In this document: in pieces, positions 44,392 through 55,380 of the stretch | Position numbering within the stretch: the first letter of the stretch is position 1 | Layout: the number at the start of each line of letters is the position of its first letter | Assembly: GCF_000426065.1 (NCBI RefSeq) | Contig: NZ_AUEQ01000009.1 | Location: forward strand, 124,001-188,000 | Source: Mycobacterium sp. URHD0025 | Lineage (GTDB): Bacteria > Actinomycetota > Actinomycetes > Mycobacteriales > Mycobacteriaceae | Direction: 5' to 3' | DNA: 64,000 nucleotides | Notes under the pieces: generated by a model | The model's database searches: none | What the model was told of the DNA's origin: nothing | The model's input: only the letters and a program-made list of their open reading frames with translations | Position numbers and translations under genes: made by a program

Positions 44392-45725
44392 CCCGATCCA
44401 AGAAGGCCGCGAAGAAAGCGACGCCCGCACCGGTGATCGATCCGTACCTGCCGCGCAACGGCAATTTCGGGTACCGGGTGTCGCGCTACGAACTCGAGCT
44501 CGAGTACAAGGTGGCCATCAACCGATTGGCGGGGACAGCCACCATCACCGCGGTCACCCTGGCCGCGCTGCGCAGCTTCACCCTCGACCTGTCCGACGCC
44601 CTTGCGGTGTCGCGTGTTTCGGTGAACGGGCGACGCCCGGCTCAGTACCGATGTTCGGGCGGGAAGTTGTCGATCACCCTGGCCTCGGCGTTGCCGTCCG
44701 GGGCCGCGATGACCGTCGTCGTCCGCTACAACGGAACCCCGCGCCCCATCGAAACCTATTGGGGTGAAGTAGGTTTCGAGGAGCTCTCGGACGGCGCACT
44801 GGTGGCCGGCCAGCCCAACGGCGCGGCCTCGTGGTTCCCGTGCGACGACCATCCCAGCTCCAAGGCCAGCTACCGGATCCAGATCAGCACCGACAATCCC
44901 TACTACGCCCTGGCCAACGGTGAGCTGATCTCGCGCAAGGCGCGCGCCGGGCACACGGTGTGGACCTACGAGCAGGCCGAGCCGACATCGAGTTACCTGA
45001 TCACCCTGCAGATCGGCCAGTACGAGCGCCAGCGGCTGACGAAGGCGCCGGTACCGATGCACGCCGTCCTGCCCGCCCGGTTACGCCGCGAGTTCGACCA
45101 CGACTTCGAGCACCAACAGCAGATGATGAAGTTGTTCATCAAGCTGTTCGGCCCGTACCCGTTGGCCAGCGGCTACACCGTGGTGGTCACCGACGACGAT
45201 CTCGAGATTCCCCTGGAAGCCCAAGGCATCTCGATCTTCGGGGCCAACCACTGCGACGGGCACCGGGGTGCCGAGCGCCTGATCGCCCACGAGCTGGCCC
45301 ACCAGTGGTTCGGCAACTCGGTGACGGCGCGGCGCTGGCGCGACATCTGGCTGCACGAGGGCTTCGCCTGCTACGCGGAGTGGCTGTGGTCCGAACACAG
45401 CGGCGGCCACACCGCGGCGGAGTGGGCCGAGCACTACTACGAGCGGTTGCGCGACAAGCCCCAGGATCTCCTGCTCTCCGATCCCGGACCCGAGGACATG
45501 TTCGACGATCGCGTCTACAAGCGCGGCGCACTGACCCTGCACGCGCTACGCACCCTGATCGGTGACCGCAATTTCTTTGCGCTGCTGCGGGATTGGACAG
45601 CCCGTCACCGGCACAGCACAGCGTTCACCGACGATTTCACCGGGCTGGCCGCCGGGTACACCGAGGAACCGCTGCAACCCCTGTGGCAGGCCTGGCTCTA
45701 TTCGAAAGAGCTGCCGGACCTGTGA
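44388..45725 (+). CDS. M1-family metallopeptidase (aminopeptidase N-like)
   Basis: 445 residues from GTG 44388 (GTGA overlap with the NRPS-like gene). Zinc site HELAHQWFGNSV followed 18 residues later by the Glu ligand in WLHEGFACYAEWLW. N-terminal beta domain (FGYRVSRYELELEYK, WFPCDDHPSSKASYRIQI). The exopeptidase GAMEN box is replaced by PLEAQGISIF, seen in several actinobacterial short M1 members. Lacks the large C-terminal domain of full PepN. No signal peptide; a Lys-rich N-terminus precedes the fold. Coupling to a homopolymer-type NRPS suggests it might trim or release the peptide product. Confidence 0.88.
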   Translation: MTRSKKAAKKATPAPVIDPYLPRNGNFGYRVSRYELELEYKVAINRLAGTATITAVTLAALRSFTLDLSDALAVSRVSVNGRRPAQYRCSGGKLSITLASALPSGAAMTVVVRYNGTPRPIETYWGEVGFEELSDGALVAGQPNGAASWFPCDDHPSSKASYRIQISTDNPYYALANGELISRKARAGHTVWTYEQAEPTSSYLITLQIGQYERQRLTKAPVPMHAVLPARLRREFDHDFEHQQQMMKLFIKLFGPYPLASGYTVVVTDDDLEIPLEAQGISIFGANHCDGHRGAERLIAHELAHQWFGNSVTARRWRDIWLHEGFACYAEWLWSEHSGGHTAAEWAEHYYERLRDKPQDLLLSDPGPEDMFDDRVYKRGALTLHALRTLIGDRNFFALLRDWTARHRHSTAFTDDFTGLAAGYTEEPLQPLWQAWLYSKELPDL

Positions 45726-47038
45726 CCGATGCCGGCGGCACTCCCGGGTTCGATGCTCTTCGCGCAAGCGGCTCATCGGCGTTCGATGCTCTTCGCGCAA
45801 GCGGCTCATCGGCCACAGGCCCGATCACGCGCAGCAGCGTCGTCCGCGTCGGGCTGGCCACGGCGATCAGCGCACTGTGCGGCTACGCCGTGCTGTACCT
45901 GGCCGCGCGTGACCTGGAGCCCGCCGGCTTCTCCGTGTTCAGCGTGTTCTGGGGCGCGTTCGGCCTGGTGACCGGTGCCGCCAACGGTCTGCTGCAGGAA
46001 GCCACCCGTGAGGTGCGCTCGTCTCGAAACCGGGATCTCAGCGGTGAGCCCACGACCCGTCCCATGCGGATCGCGGCCATGGTCGGCATCGTCGCGGCCT
46101 TGGTGATCGCAGCCAGCTCCCCGCTGTGGAGCCCACACGTGTTCGCCGAGTCCCGGGCACTGAGCGTGGTGCTGCTCAGCGTCGGGCTGGCCGGATTCTG
46201 CCTGCACGCCACCCTGCTCGGCATGCTCGCCGGCGTGAACCGCTGGACCGAGTACGGGGCCCTGATGGTCACCGATGCCGGAATCCGGGTGGCCGTCGCG
46301 GCAGCGACGTTCGTGCTCGGCTGGGGACTGGCCGGATTCCTGTGGGCCACCGTGGCCGGGGCGGTCGCGTGGTTGATCATGCTGATCGCCGCACCCGCGG
46401 CGCGGATGGCCGCCGGGCTGCTCACCTCGGGTAGTCCCGCGACGTTCTTGCGCGGAGCCGCGCACTCGATCGCCGCGGCAGGCGCCAGCGCGATCCTGGT
46501 GATGGGATTCCCCGTGCTGCTCAAGGCCACGTCGGGCGATCTGGGTGCGGCCGGCGGTGTGGTGATCCTGGCCGTCACGCTGACCCGGGCACCCCTGCTG
46601 GTTCCGCTCACCGCGATGCAGGGCAACCTGATCGCGCACTTCGTCGACCAGCGCGACAAACGGCTACGGGCGCTGCTGGCCCCGGCAGCCGCGGTGGCAG
46701 GGCTGGGCGCGGTGGGCGTGGCCGCGGCCGGACTGCTCGGCCCCTGGCTGCTGCGGGTGGGGTTCGGCGACGAGTACCGCGCCGGCGGTCCCCTGCTTGC
46801 CTGGCTGACGGCGGCCGCCGTCGCCATCGCAATGCTCACCCTGACCGGCGCCGCGACTGTGGCGGCCGCGCTGCACCGGGCCTACGCGCTGGGCTGGATC
46901 ATGGCCACGGTCGCGGCGGTGGCGCTGCTGCTGCTTCCGGTGGGACTGGAAACCCGCACCATCGTCGCGCTGCTGTGCGGACCGCTGGTGGGCATCGCGG
47001 TTCACCTAGGTGCCCTGGCGCGTGCGAACCTTGCGTGA
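45722..47038 (+). CDS. MATE/Wzx-like polysaccharide flippase-type membrane protein (Rv3630-like)
   Basis: 438 residues from GTG 45722 (GTGA overlap). About 12 membrane segments of the MviN/MATE/oligosaccharide-flippase type, e.g. ISALCGYAVLYLAARDLEPAGFSVFS in outline, LVPLTAMQGNLIAHFVDQRDKR, LGPWLLRVGFGDEYRAGG. Located immediately before the polyprenyl-phosphate glycosyltransferase as in M. tuberculosis, so it could flip a polyprenyl-linked sugar. The N-terminal tail contains a perfect duplication, FDALRASGSSA twice, from the 33-bp tandem repeat at 45748-45813. Confidence 0.82.
   Translation: MTDAGGTPGFDALRASGSSAFDALRASGSSATGPITRSSVVRVGLATAISALCGYAVLYLAARDLEPAGFSVFSVFWGAFGLVTGAANGLLQEATREVRSSRNRDLSGEPTTRPMRIAAMVGIVAALVIAASSPLWSPHVFAESRALSVVLLSVGLAGFCLHATLLGMLAGVNRWTEYGALMVTDAGIRVAVAAATFVLGWGLAGFLWATVAGAVAWLIMLIAAPAARMAAGLLTSGSPATFLRGAAHSIAAAGASAILVMGFPVLLKATSGDLGAAGGVVILAVTLTRAPLLVPLTAMQGNLIAHFVDQRDKRLRALLAPAAAVAGLGAVGVAAAGLLGPWLLRVGFGDEYRAGGPLLAWLTAAAVAIAMLTLTGAATVAAALHRAYALGWIMATVAAVALLLLPVGLETRTIVALLCGPLVGIAVHLGALARANLA
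45748..45813 (+). repeat. 33-bp perfect tandem duplication
   Basis: 45748-45780 and 45781-45813 are identical, in frame, encoding FDALRASGSSA twice. On the minus strand the unit contains CGATGAGCCGCTTGCGCGAA, close to the 23-bp sequence that begins the LLM gene at 7535-7557. Confidence 0.9.
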
Positions 47039-47094
47039 AACCGAGCGGCTCCGGCCGCGACATCTGGCCGGAGTGTAGTTTGGTGCCCATCGAC

Positions 47095-47793
47095 ATGCGC
47101 TTTCAGGACGTTTGGATCATCATCCCCGCCTTCAACGAGGCGAGCATCATCGGCGACGTCATCTCCGACGTGCGCTCGGTTTTCCCTAACGTGGTCTGTG
47201 TCGACGACGGCAGCCGTGACGGCACCGCCGAGATCGCGTTGCGGGCCGGCGCCTACGTCGTCCCCCATCCGGTGAATCTCGGTCAGGGAGCGGCGATCCA
47301 GACCGGCGTCGAATACGCGCGCAGCCGCCCCGGGGCCCGGGTGTTCGCCACCTTCGATGCCGACGGTCAGCATCAGGTCAAGGACGTCATCCGGATGATC
47401 GACCGGCTCGACACCGACGCCGCCGATCTCGTGGTGGGCACGCGGTTCGCCAACCCCGACGCCCACGCGGTCACCCACACCCCGCCGCTGAAGCGGATCA
47501 TTCTGCGTGCCGCGGCATTCCTGAGCCCGCAGAGCCGCGCGCTCGGGCTCACCGATGCGCACAACGGCCTGCGGGTATTCGGCAAGAAGGTGGCCGATGA
47601 ACTCAACCTCACAATGAGCGGCATGAGCCATGCCGGCGAGTTCATCTCGCTGGCTTACGAAAACCATTGGCGCGTGGTCGAAGAACCGGTCGAGATTCTC
47701 TACACCGAATATTCGAAGTCGAAGGGACAACCACTGCTCAACGGGGTGAACATCGTCTTCGACGGCTTGTTACGCAGGAGGCTGTCCCGATGA
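47095..47793 (+). CDS. ppgS: polyprenyl-phosphate glycosyltransferase, GT2 (Rv3631-like)
   Basis: 232 residues from ATG 47095; GTG 47083 would add four. GT-A fold: WIIIPAFNEASIIGDVI, VVCVDDGSRDGTAEIAL with the DD site, HPVNLGQGAAIQTGVEYA, TFDADGQHQ (DxD-type metal site), VVGTRFANPD, NGLRVFGKKV. From memory of published work, Rv3631 makes polyprenyl-phospho-N-acetylgalactosamine for the galactosamine decoration of arabinogalactan; assignment here is by synteny and fold. A TAGTTT box at 47076-47081 may be its -10. Followed by its DUF2304 partner with an ATGA overlap. Confidence 0.85.
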   Translation: MRFQDVWIIIPAFNEASIIGDVISDVRSVFPNVVCVDDGSRDGTAEIALRAGAYVVPHPVNLGQGAAIQTGVEYARSRPGARVFATFDADGQHQVKDVIRMIDRLDTDAADLVVGTRFANPDAHAVTHTPPLKRIILRAAAFLSPQSRALGLTDAHNGLRVFGKKVADELNLTMSGMSHAGEFISLAYENHWRVVEEPVEILYTEYSKSKGQPLLNGVNIVFDGLLRRRLSR

Positions 47794-48131
47794 ACTGGAT
47801 TCAGGCGCTGTTGATCGTCGCGGTGCTGGTGCTGCTGGCGTACCTGCTGGGGTCGCGGCGGAGCGCACGGTCCAAGGCATGGGTGAAGGTCGGTTTCGTG
47901 CTGTTCGTCGCCGCCGGCATCTACGCGATCCTGCGCCCGGACGACACCACCGTGGTGGCCAACTGGCTCGGCGTGAAACGTGGCACGGACCTGATGGAGT
48001 ACATGCTCATCATCGCGTTCGTGTTCGTCACTCTCTCGACATACCTGCGTCTCAAGGACATCGAGTTGCGCTACGCCAGGCTGGCCCGCGCGGTGGCGCT
48101 GCAGAACGTGCGGAGCCCCGAGGACGCCTAG
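47790..48131 (+). CDS. DUF2304 small membrane protein (Rv3632-like)
   Basis: 113 residues with three membrane segments (about 3-20, 31-48 and 71-88) and a basic loop SRRSARSKAW. ATG overlaps the glycosyltransferase stop by four bases. In M. tuberculosis the Rv3632 protein partners with and aids Rv3631 (recalled from the literature). The stop TAG shares the palindrome CTAG (48128-48131) with the converging TetR gene. Confidence 0.87.
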   Translation: MNWIQALLIVAVLVLLAYLLGSRRSARSKAWVKVGFVLFVAAGIYAILRPDDTTVVANWLGVKRGTDLMEYMLIIAFVFVTLSTYLRLKDIELRYARLARAVALQNVRSPEDA

Positions 48132-48709
48132 CGGCTGAGGAGCGCCGCCAGCGCCGCGATCCTGGACTCTTCCAGCTCGGGCAGCGGCAGTACGCGCCGC
48201 ACCATGGCGGCGCCGTCGAACGTGTTGATGACAATGGTCAGCAGCACGACGAACACCTCCTCGGGAATCTGATCAGCTCCCGGCGCGCTCTTGGCGGTTT
48301 CGTAGATGTTGTCGATGTACTCAGCCAGCACCGTCTGCAGTGGGCCCCGCAGCTTTTCGTCGGTGCGAGCCGCCATCATCAGTTCGTGCCACACGGTGTT
48401 CGTGTCACTGCCCGCGATGTCGCGCAGGATCGTCAGCACCGCCGGCAGCGGCGGCTGCTCGGCGGGGATCTGCGCTACAAGCTTGCCGCCCAACTCCAAC
48501 TGACGGCGCGCCACCTCTTGTGCCGTGGCCGCCATGAAATCACTCATCGTCGGGAAGTGCCGGAACAGCGCACCGTCGGAAACCTTGGCCCGCTTGGCGA
48601 TCACCGCCGCCGACGCCCGCGCATACCCGACCTCGATGATGGTGTCGATGGCGGCGTCGAGTAGTCGTGCGACAGTTTCCTCGCGGCGCTGCTGCTGGGT
48701 TCTGGCCAT
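48128..48709 (-). CDS. TetR-family transcriptional regulator
   Basis: 193 residues from ATG 48709 (longer start at 48742 would lie inside the amidohydrolase). N-terminal HTH: TVARLLDAAIDTIIEVGYARASAAVIAKRAKVSDGALFRHFPTMSDF in outline, with VSDGALFRHFP the recognition helix. One base separates it from the amidohydrolase stop, so they form an operon. The palindrome GTGAGTACTCAC at 50514-50525 upstream of that operon is the likely binding site, giving autoregulation. Confidence 0.88.
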   Translation of the reverse strand: MARTQQQRREETVARLLDAAIDTIIEVGYARASAAVIAKRAKVSDGALFRHFPTMSDFMAATAQEVARRQLELGGKLVAQIPAEQPPLPAVLTILRDIAGSDTNTVWHELMMAARTDEKLRGPLQTVLAEYIDNIYETAKSAPGADQIPEEVFVVLLTIVINTFDGAAMVRRVLPLPELEESRIAALAALLSR

Positions 48710-48710
48710 C

Positions 48711-50492
48711 TCAGACCGGTGTACGGTCCCGGTGCTCAGCACCGGCCCGGAGGTAGCGGCCCGATTTCACCGACTCGCCGTAGCCGTCGCGGAACTGGCC
48801 GTCGCGGAACACCACGGCACCGTTGACGGCCGTCGCCACGACGGCGTCGTCGCTGCGGTTGACCATGCGGCTCAGTCCGCCGTAGAACGCCACCGGCTCC
48901 TCGTGATAGGCCTCGACCGTGTCGTTGAGTCCGCCCGGATCGATCACCACGAAATCGGCCCGGTCGCCTTCACGCAGCGTGCCGGCCGGGACACCGAACC
49001 AGTCGGCCACCTCGGCGGTCAACCGGTGCACGGCGTGCTCGGTGGTCATGAACCCTCTGCCCGCCAACTGCGCGTCGCGCACCCGCTTGAGCAGCTTCAC
49101 CGGGTAGTTGTAGAACGCCATATTGCGCAGGTGCGCACCGGCATCCGAGAAACCCATGTGCACCGACGGCTCCTTGGCGAGCTTGTCGAGGTACTTGGGC
49201 CGGTCGTTGGCGACGATGGTGGTCCATCTGACGTTCCGTTCCCCATTGTCCACGAGGACGTCGAGGAACGCGTCGAGCGGGTGGATGCCCCGCTCGTCGG
49301 CGATCTGGCCGAAGGACTTGCCGATCAGCGTCGCGTCGGGGCATTCGACAATGGTGGCGTCATGAAAATCGCGGTGCCACAAGGTGGGTCCGAGCACCCG
49401 CCGGTCGAACGACCTGCGGAACCGGCGGCGGTACTCGGGATCCGCGAGCAGCTTGTTGCGCTCGAATTGATCCTTGAGATGCAGGGCGGCGGTACCGGCA
49501 CCGAACTCTTCGAAGACCGGCAGATCGATTCCGTCCGAATACAATTCGAACGGCACCGGAAGATGCTGGAAGCGCACCTTGGCACCGAGGACGCGGTTGA
49601 GCAGTCGGACGCCTGGCCCCAGCACACGCACTGCACCGGGCGAGGACTTGGCGTCGGCCGAGACCAGCAGGCTCATCCGGACGTCCCGGCGGCGGCCGAA
49701 CCAGCCGCTGCTCTCCAGGAAGAAGTTCAGTGCCTCATGGATTTTGGCCACGTTCGGCGCGCTCTGCAGCATCCGTCCGCGCTTGCGCAGCACCTTGATC
49801 AGGCGCCGGCGCTCACGCCAGGTCGCGAATGTCGACGGCAATGCTCGCGACCGGAACCGGTCTCCGTCGAGCTTGTCGATGGCCGCGTCCATCCCGGACA
49901 GGCCGAGCATGCCCGCCATGAGCGCCTCGTCGAGGCGGGCCGCCATGGCTTCCAGTTCGGCGTCGGTCGGAGTGACCCCACGGGTGGTGGCGCGGTCGAG
50001 CCCCAGCACCGAGGCGCGCAGATCCGAATGCCCCAGCAGCGAAGCGATATTCGGGCCGAGTGGCAACTCGTCGATGGCTTCGATGTACTCTGCCGGGCCC
50101 GTCCATGTGCGGTGCTCTTGCAGGGCGCCCAGCACGAACTGACGCGGGACCGCCTCCACCCGGCTGAACAGGTCGGCAGCGTCCTCGGTGTCGGCGTAGA
50201 CGGTGGACAGTGAGCACATGCCCAGCAGCACCGTGGTCACCCCGTGGCGCACCGACTCCCGCAGGCCCGGGTCGAGCAGGACCTCGGCGTCGTAGTGCGT
50301 GTGGACGTCGACGAAACCGGGCAGCACCCATTTTCCGCCGGCGTTGATGACGTCGGGACAGCCGGTCTCGTCGAGCGGTGTGGCCGACACCGTGGCCACC
50401 ACCCCGTCGCGGATTCCCAGCGATCGGACTTGCGGCGGGGCGCCGGTGCCGTCGAACCACAGGCCGTTGCGAACGATGACGTCATAGGGCAT
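48711..50492 (-). CDS. amidohydrolase, N-acyl-D-amino-acid deacylase family
   Basis: 593 residues. Metal site HTHYDAEVLLDPGLRES near 65 preceded by GKWVLPGFVDV; later GHSDLRAS, FSDAGAHLRNMAFY with the catalytic Asp, and the C-terminal composite strand AVNGAVVFRDGQFRDGYGE. D-aminoacylase-type enzymes remove acyl groups from D-amino acids or act on cyclic amides; substrate here unknown. Starts at ATG 50492 with a leaderless -10 (TAGCGT) six bases upstream, and is co-transcribed with the TetR regulator. Confidence 0.85.
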   Translation of the reverse strand: MPYDVIVRNGLWFDGTGAPPQVRSLGIRDGVVATVSATPLDETGCPDVINAGGKWVLPGFVDVHTHYDAEVLLDPGLRESVRHGVTTVLLGMCSLSTVYADTEDAADLFSRVEAVPRQFVLGALQEHRTWTGPAEYIEAIDELPLGPNIASLLGHSDLRASVLGLDRATTRGVTPTDAELEAMAARLDEALMAGMLGLSGMDAAIDKLDGDRFRSRALPSTFATWRERRRLIKVLRKRGRMLQSAPNVAKIHEALNFFLESSGWFGRRRDVRMSLLVSADAKSSPGAVRVLGPGVRLLNRVLGAKVRFQHLPVPFELYSDGIDLPVFEEFGAGTAALHLKDQFERNKLLADPEYRRRFRRSFDRRVLGPTLWHRDFHDATIVECPDATLIGKSFGQIADERGIHPLDAFLDVLVDNGERNVRWTTIVANDRPKYLDKLAKEPSVHMGFSDAGAHLRNMAFYNYPVKLLKRVRDAQLAGRGFMTTEHAVHRLTAEVADWFGVPAGTLREGDRADFVVIDPGGLNDTVEAYHEEPVAFYGGLSRMVNRSDDAVVATAVNGAVVFRDGQFRDGYGESVKSGRYLRAGAEHRDRTPV

Positions 50493-50498
50493 GGCGCA

Positions 50499-50504
50499 AC
50501 GCTA
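50499..50504 (-). promoter_or_regulatory. -10 box (TAGCGT), likely leaderless promoter of the amidohydrolase-TetR operon
   Basis: TAGCGT on the minus strand ends six bases before ATG 50492. The operator palindrome at 50514-50525 lies between this box and the -35 region. Confidence 0.5.
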
Positions 50505-50513
50505 GACGAGAAA

Positions 50514-50525
50514 GTGAGTACTCAC
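50514..50525. promoter_or_regulatory. TetR-type operator GTGAGTACTCAC
   Basis: Perfect 12-base palindrome centred about 28 bases upstream of the amidohydrolase ATG, in the only gap upstream of the operon that encodes the TetR protein. Typical size and symmetry for a TetR-family site overlapping a promoter. Confidence 0.65.
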
Positions 50526-50531
50526 AATCTT

Positions 50532-53287
<2,756 letters not shown>

Positions 53288-53344
53288 GTAAACCACTGGG
53301 ATACTGAGGGGCAACTGCCGGGATCCTGTCGAGGGGGACGTTCT

Positions 53345-54715
53345 GTGAGCGCGCTTGATGGCTTCTATTCGACGTGGTCGAAAGCGCGGGCCACCTTCGG
53401 AGAAGGCACTCCGAGCGACGGCAGCCATTACGACGGCAGCAGCTCCCAGTTGCTGCGGATGAAGGGCATGATCGAGTCCGCCGCGCCGGACGACCGCTGG
53501 CAGGGCAAAGGGTCTGAGGCCTACGCCGCGGCGAACAAGGAACACGCCGGCGTCTACGAGAAGCTCGCTGAGCTCGACAAGAAGATGGCCGCCGAGGTCA
53601 CCAACGCCGCCAACGTCGTGACCAGCGGGCGTAATCAACTCAACGCCACGAAGTCCTGGGTCGACAGCATGGTCGCCTCGCTACCGGCGACCAGCGCCCA
53701 GGACCGCGAGAACAAGCTGATCCCGATCGCCAATCAAGGCATCAGCCAGGTCAATACCACGGTCCAGAACGCCAACCGGGACATGTTCGCGATCGGTACC
53801 CGCGTGACCGGGATCAAGGGCGAGTACGACGGGCTGACGAACCAGAAGTTCGGGCGGGGCGAGGAGGAGGGCAACTCCCAGCAGGAAAAGCCCGACGATG
53901 ACAAGAAAGCCGACGGTAAACCAGCCGAACCTGGCTCGAATCCAGGTGAGCCTGGCGGACCAGAGTTTGTCATCGGACCACCTACGAAACCCGATATCCC
54001 ATGGGACGAAGACTTTGACTACAACTCCGCCGAACCCGGTTTGCAGGATTATCTGAAGCGGGCCGAATGGGAGGCAAAGCTCGCAGGCGGGAGGCTACTG
54101 CGGGGAGATCTCGATGACGCCACCCAGATGTACCGGCACTATTGGGATAACGACGGCAAGCCAATCGAATTCGACTACGAGGAAGCCTACCGTGAGGATC
54201 CAGGCATCCGCGCCAACGTGGATGATCAGGTCAGCCGAGCACAGCGCGGAGCCGAGGAACTGATCAGGGCAGGCAACACGTCGTTCTCGATGACCGGCGA
54301 TCCGAATCCGACCAAGAACTATCCCACCACAGAAAACTGGCAGAAAGCGGTTGGCGGATACCAACAGTGGAGCAGCGCGGACGTCAAGGTCGAAGGCAAC
54401 AAAGTCACGATGACTGTGACAGTGCACGCCGAGGACCACTACAACTTCAATCGAGGCCAATCAGACATCGGCACCGGAGCCTCCGACAACGAGAACGGTA
54501 GATTCACCGAACTGGGATGGGCCAGACCGTTCGACTCCCACGGGGAAGTCACCCGGACCGTCACCTGGGAATTGGGCAGTGCCCCAAGTGCTGACCAAGG
54601 GACCCAACCTCAATTCAATCCCGGACGCGAGGATCGTGCGGACGGCAGAGGTAGCCCAGGCGGCGTAAGACCGCCCGACAACAATCGCAACACCGGAGGA
54701 GTGACACTGCCGTGA
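53345..54715 (+). CDS. candidate type VII-secreted effector/toxin with EspA/EspE-like N-terminus
   Basis: 456 residues from GTG 53345 (AGGGGGA about seven bases upstream). Residues 1-170 are helical and begin MSALDGFYSTWSKARATFG; W-x-G in DDRWQGKGSEAYAAANKEHAG (about 52-54) followed by AELDKKMAAEVTNAANVV matches the EspA/EspE pattern of ESX substrates. A charged Pro/Lys/Glu hinge (about 176-215) leads to a different, less GC-rich C-terminal part: EEAYREDPGIRANVDDQVSRAQ, a YQQWSSADVKVEGNKVTMTV strand pair, DHYNFNRGQSDIG (about 364-376) and GRFTELGWARPFDSHGEVTRTV. The modular build and the coupled lipoprotein suggest a polymorphic toxin. No named toxin family recognised. Confidence 0.7.
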   Translation: MSALDGFYSTWSKARATFGEGTPSDGSHYDGSSSQLLRMKGMIESAAPDDRWQGKGSEAYAAANKEHAGVYEKLAELDKKMAAEVTNAANVVTSGRNQLNATKSWVDSMVASLPATSAQDRENKLIPIANQGISQVNTTVQNANRDMFAIGTRVTGIKGEYDGLTNQKFGRGEEEGNSQQEKPDDDKKADGKPAEPGSNPGEPGGPEFVIGPPTKPDIPWDEDFDYNSAEPGLQDYLKRAEWEAKLAGGRLLRGDLDDATQMYRHYWDNDGKPIEFDYEEAYREDPGIRANVDDQVSRAQRGAEELIRAGNTSFSMTGDPNPTKNYPTTENWQKAVGGYQQWSSADVKVEGNKVTMTVTVHAEDHYNFNRGQSDIGTGASDNENGRFTELGWARPFDSHGEVTRTVTWELGSAPSADQGTQPQFNPGREDRADGRGSPGGVRPPDNNRNTGGVTLP

Positions 54716-55224
54716 CGAATTTCCCTGGGGCGAGCAGGATAAGCGCAGTGACCTTGTCGCTGACTTTGGCCGTTGTCGCACTTTCAGCGTGTTCCCCCAG
54801 TTCGCATGATGGGCAACAGATGGAGAGAACCGTGACCGCTCCCGCCGCCAAAACCACGTCCAATCCCGTCCGGCATGAGCTAGAACCGCTGACCAAACGT
54901 TTCCCCGCGCTCGGGTCACCCGTCGCCGCAGCGTGGGTCAGCGGAGACATGGGTGATCCGGATGTTCCTGGGCCATCGTTGTACTGGATCGACAGCATCG
55001 TCGAGCTGACTCCGTCAGTCGCGGAGGATCTGAAGACGCGATACCGGCCGATACCGACTACAAACCAGCCCGACGTATGGGAAACGCTGAGGGCAGATCT
55101 GCCACACGGCGGGTTCCTTGCTAGCGACCAGCTCGACGTGGCATTCACCAGCACAAGAATCAAGTCAAAGGTGTACCTGGCTGCAGACGCGCCAGTTGTC
55201 GTCATCACCGCAACTGGAGAGTAG
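54712..55224 (+). CDS. lipoprotein, candidate immunity protein for the upstream toxin-like gene
   Basis: 170 residues from GTG 54712, overlapping the upstream stop by four bases (GTGA), so translation is coupled. Signal sequence ISAVTLSLTLAVVALSAC with lipobox LSAC; Cys near 27 would be lipidated. The mature part has no known fold signature but contains YWIDSIVELTPSVAEDLK and a C-terminal KVYLAADAPVVVITATG strand. Lower GC than the backbone. A membrane-anchored outer-face partner fits protection against a secreted protein that acts on the envelope; this is inference. Confidence 0.65.
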   Translation: MTNFPGASRISAVTLSLTLAVVALSACSPSSHDGQQMERTVTAPAAKTTSNPVRHELEPLTKRFPALGSPVAAAWVSGDMGDPDVPGPSLYWIDSIVELTPSVAEDLKTRYRPIPTTNQPDVWETLRADLPHGGFLASDQLDVAFTSTRIKSKVYLAADAPVVVITATGE

Positions 55225-55228
55225 ACAA

Positions 55229-55247
55229 CCACCTATCGCCGAGGTGG
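55229..55247 (+). terminator. hairpin after the lipoprotein gene
   Basis: CCACCT (55229-55234) pairs with AGGTGG (55242-55247) around a seven-base loop, five bases after the stop codon. No T-run. The remaining bases to 55380 hold no gene. Confidence 0.35.
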
Positions 55248-55380
55248 TGGCAAGGCATCAGCAGAGAGGATCGGCGATCTGCCGCCTATCTCGACAGCGG
55301 TCGAGCACGCGCGCAATGCCATCGATCGATGTCTGATTCGCAGCGTCGAACCGCCTAGGCACGACGCTGCAGTCGCCGCC

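Noticed and set aside
45546..45809. Minus-strand frame beginning with a repeated SRLREEHRT peptide
   Set aside because: The peptide repeat is just the 33-bp duplication read backwards inside the flippase gene.
47076..47085. GTG 47083 as the glycosyltransferase start
   Set aside because: If TAGTTT at 47076-47081 is the -10 box, this codon lies too close to be transcribed; ATG 47095 is preferred, though GGAG at 47070 leaves some doubt.
53345..54715. Naming the C-terminal domain as a colicin M-type lipid II phosphodiesterase
   Set aside because: Only a short D-x-Y-x-F-N resemblance; the following His-Arg pair of colicin M is not evident, so no family name is given.
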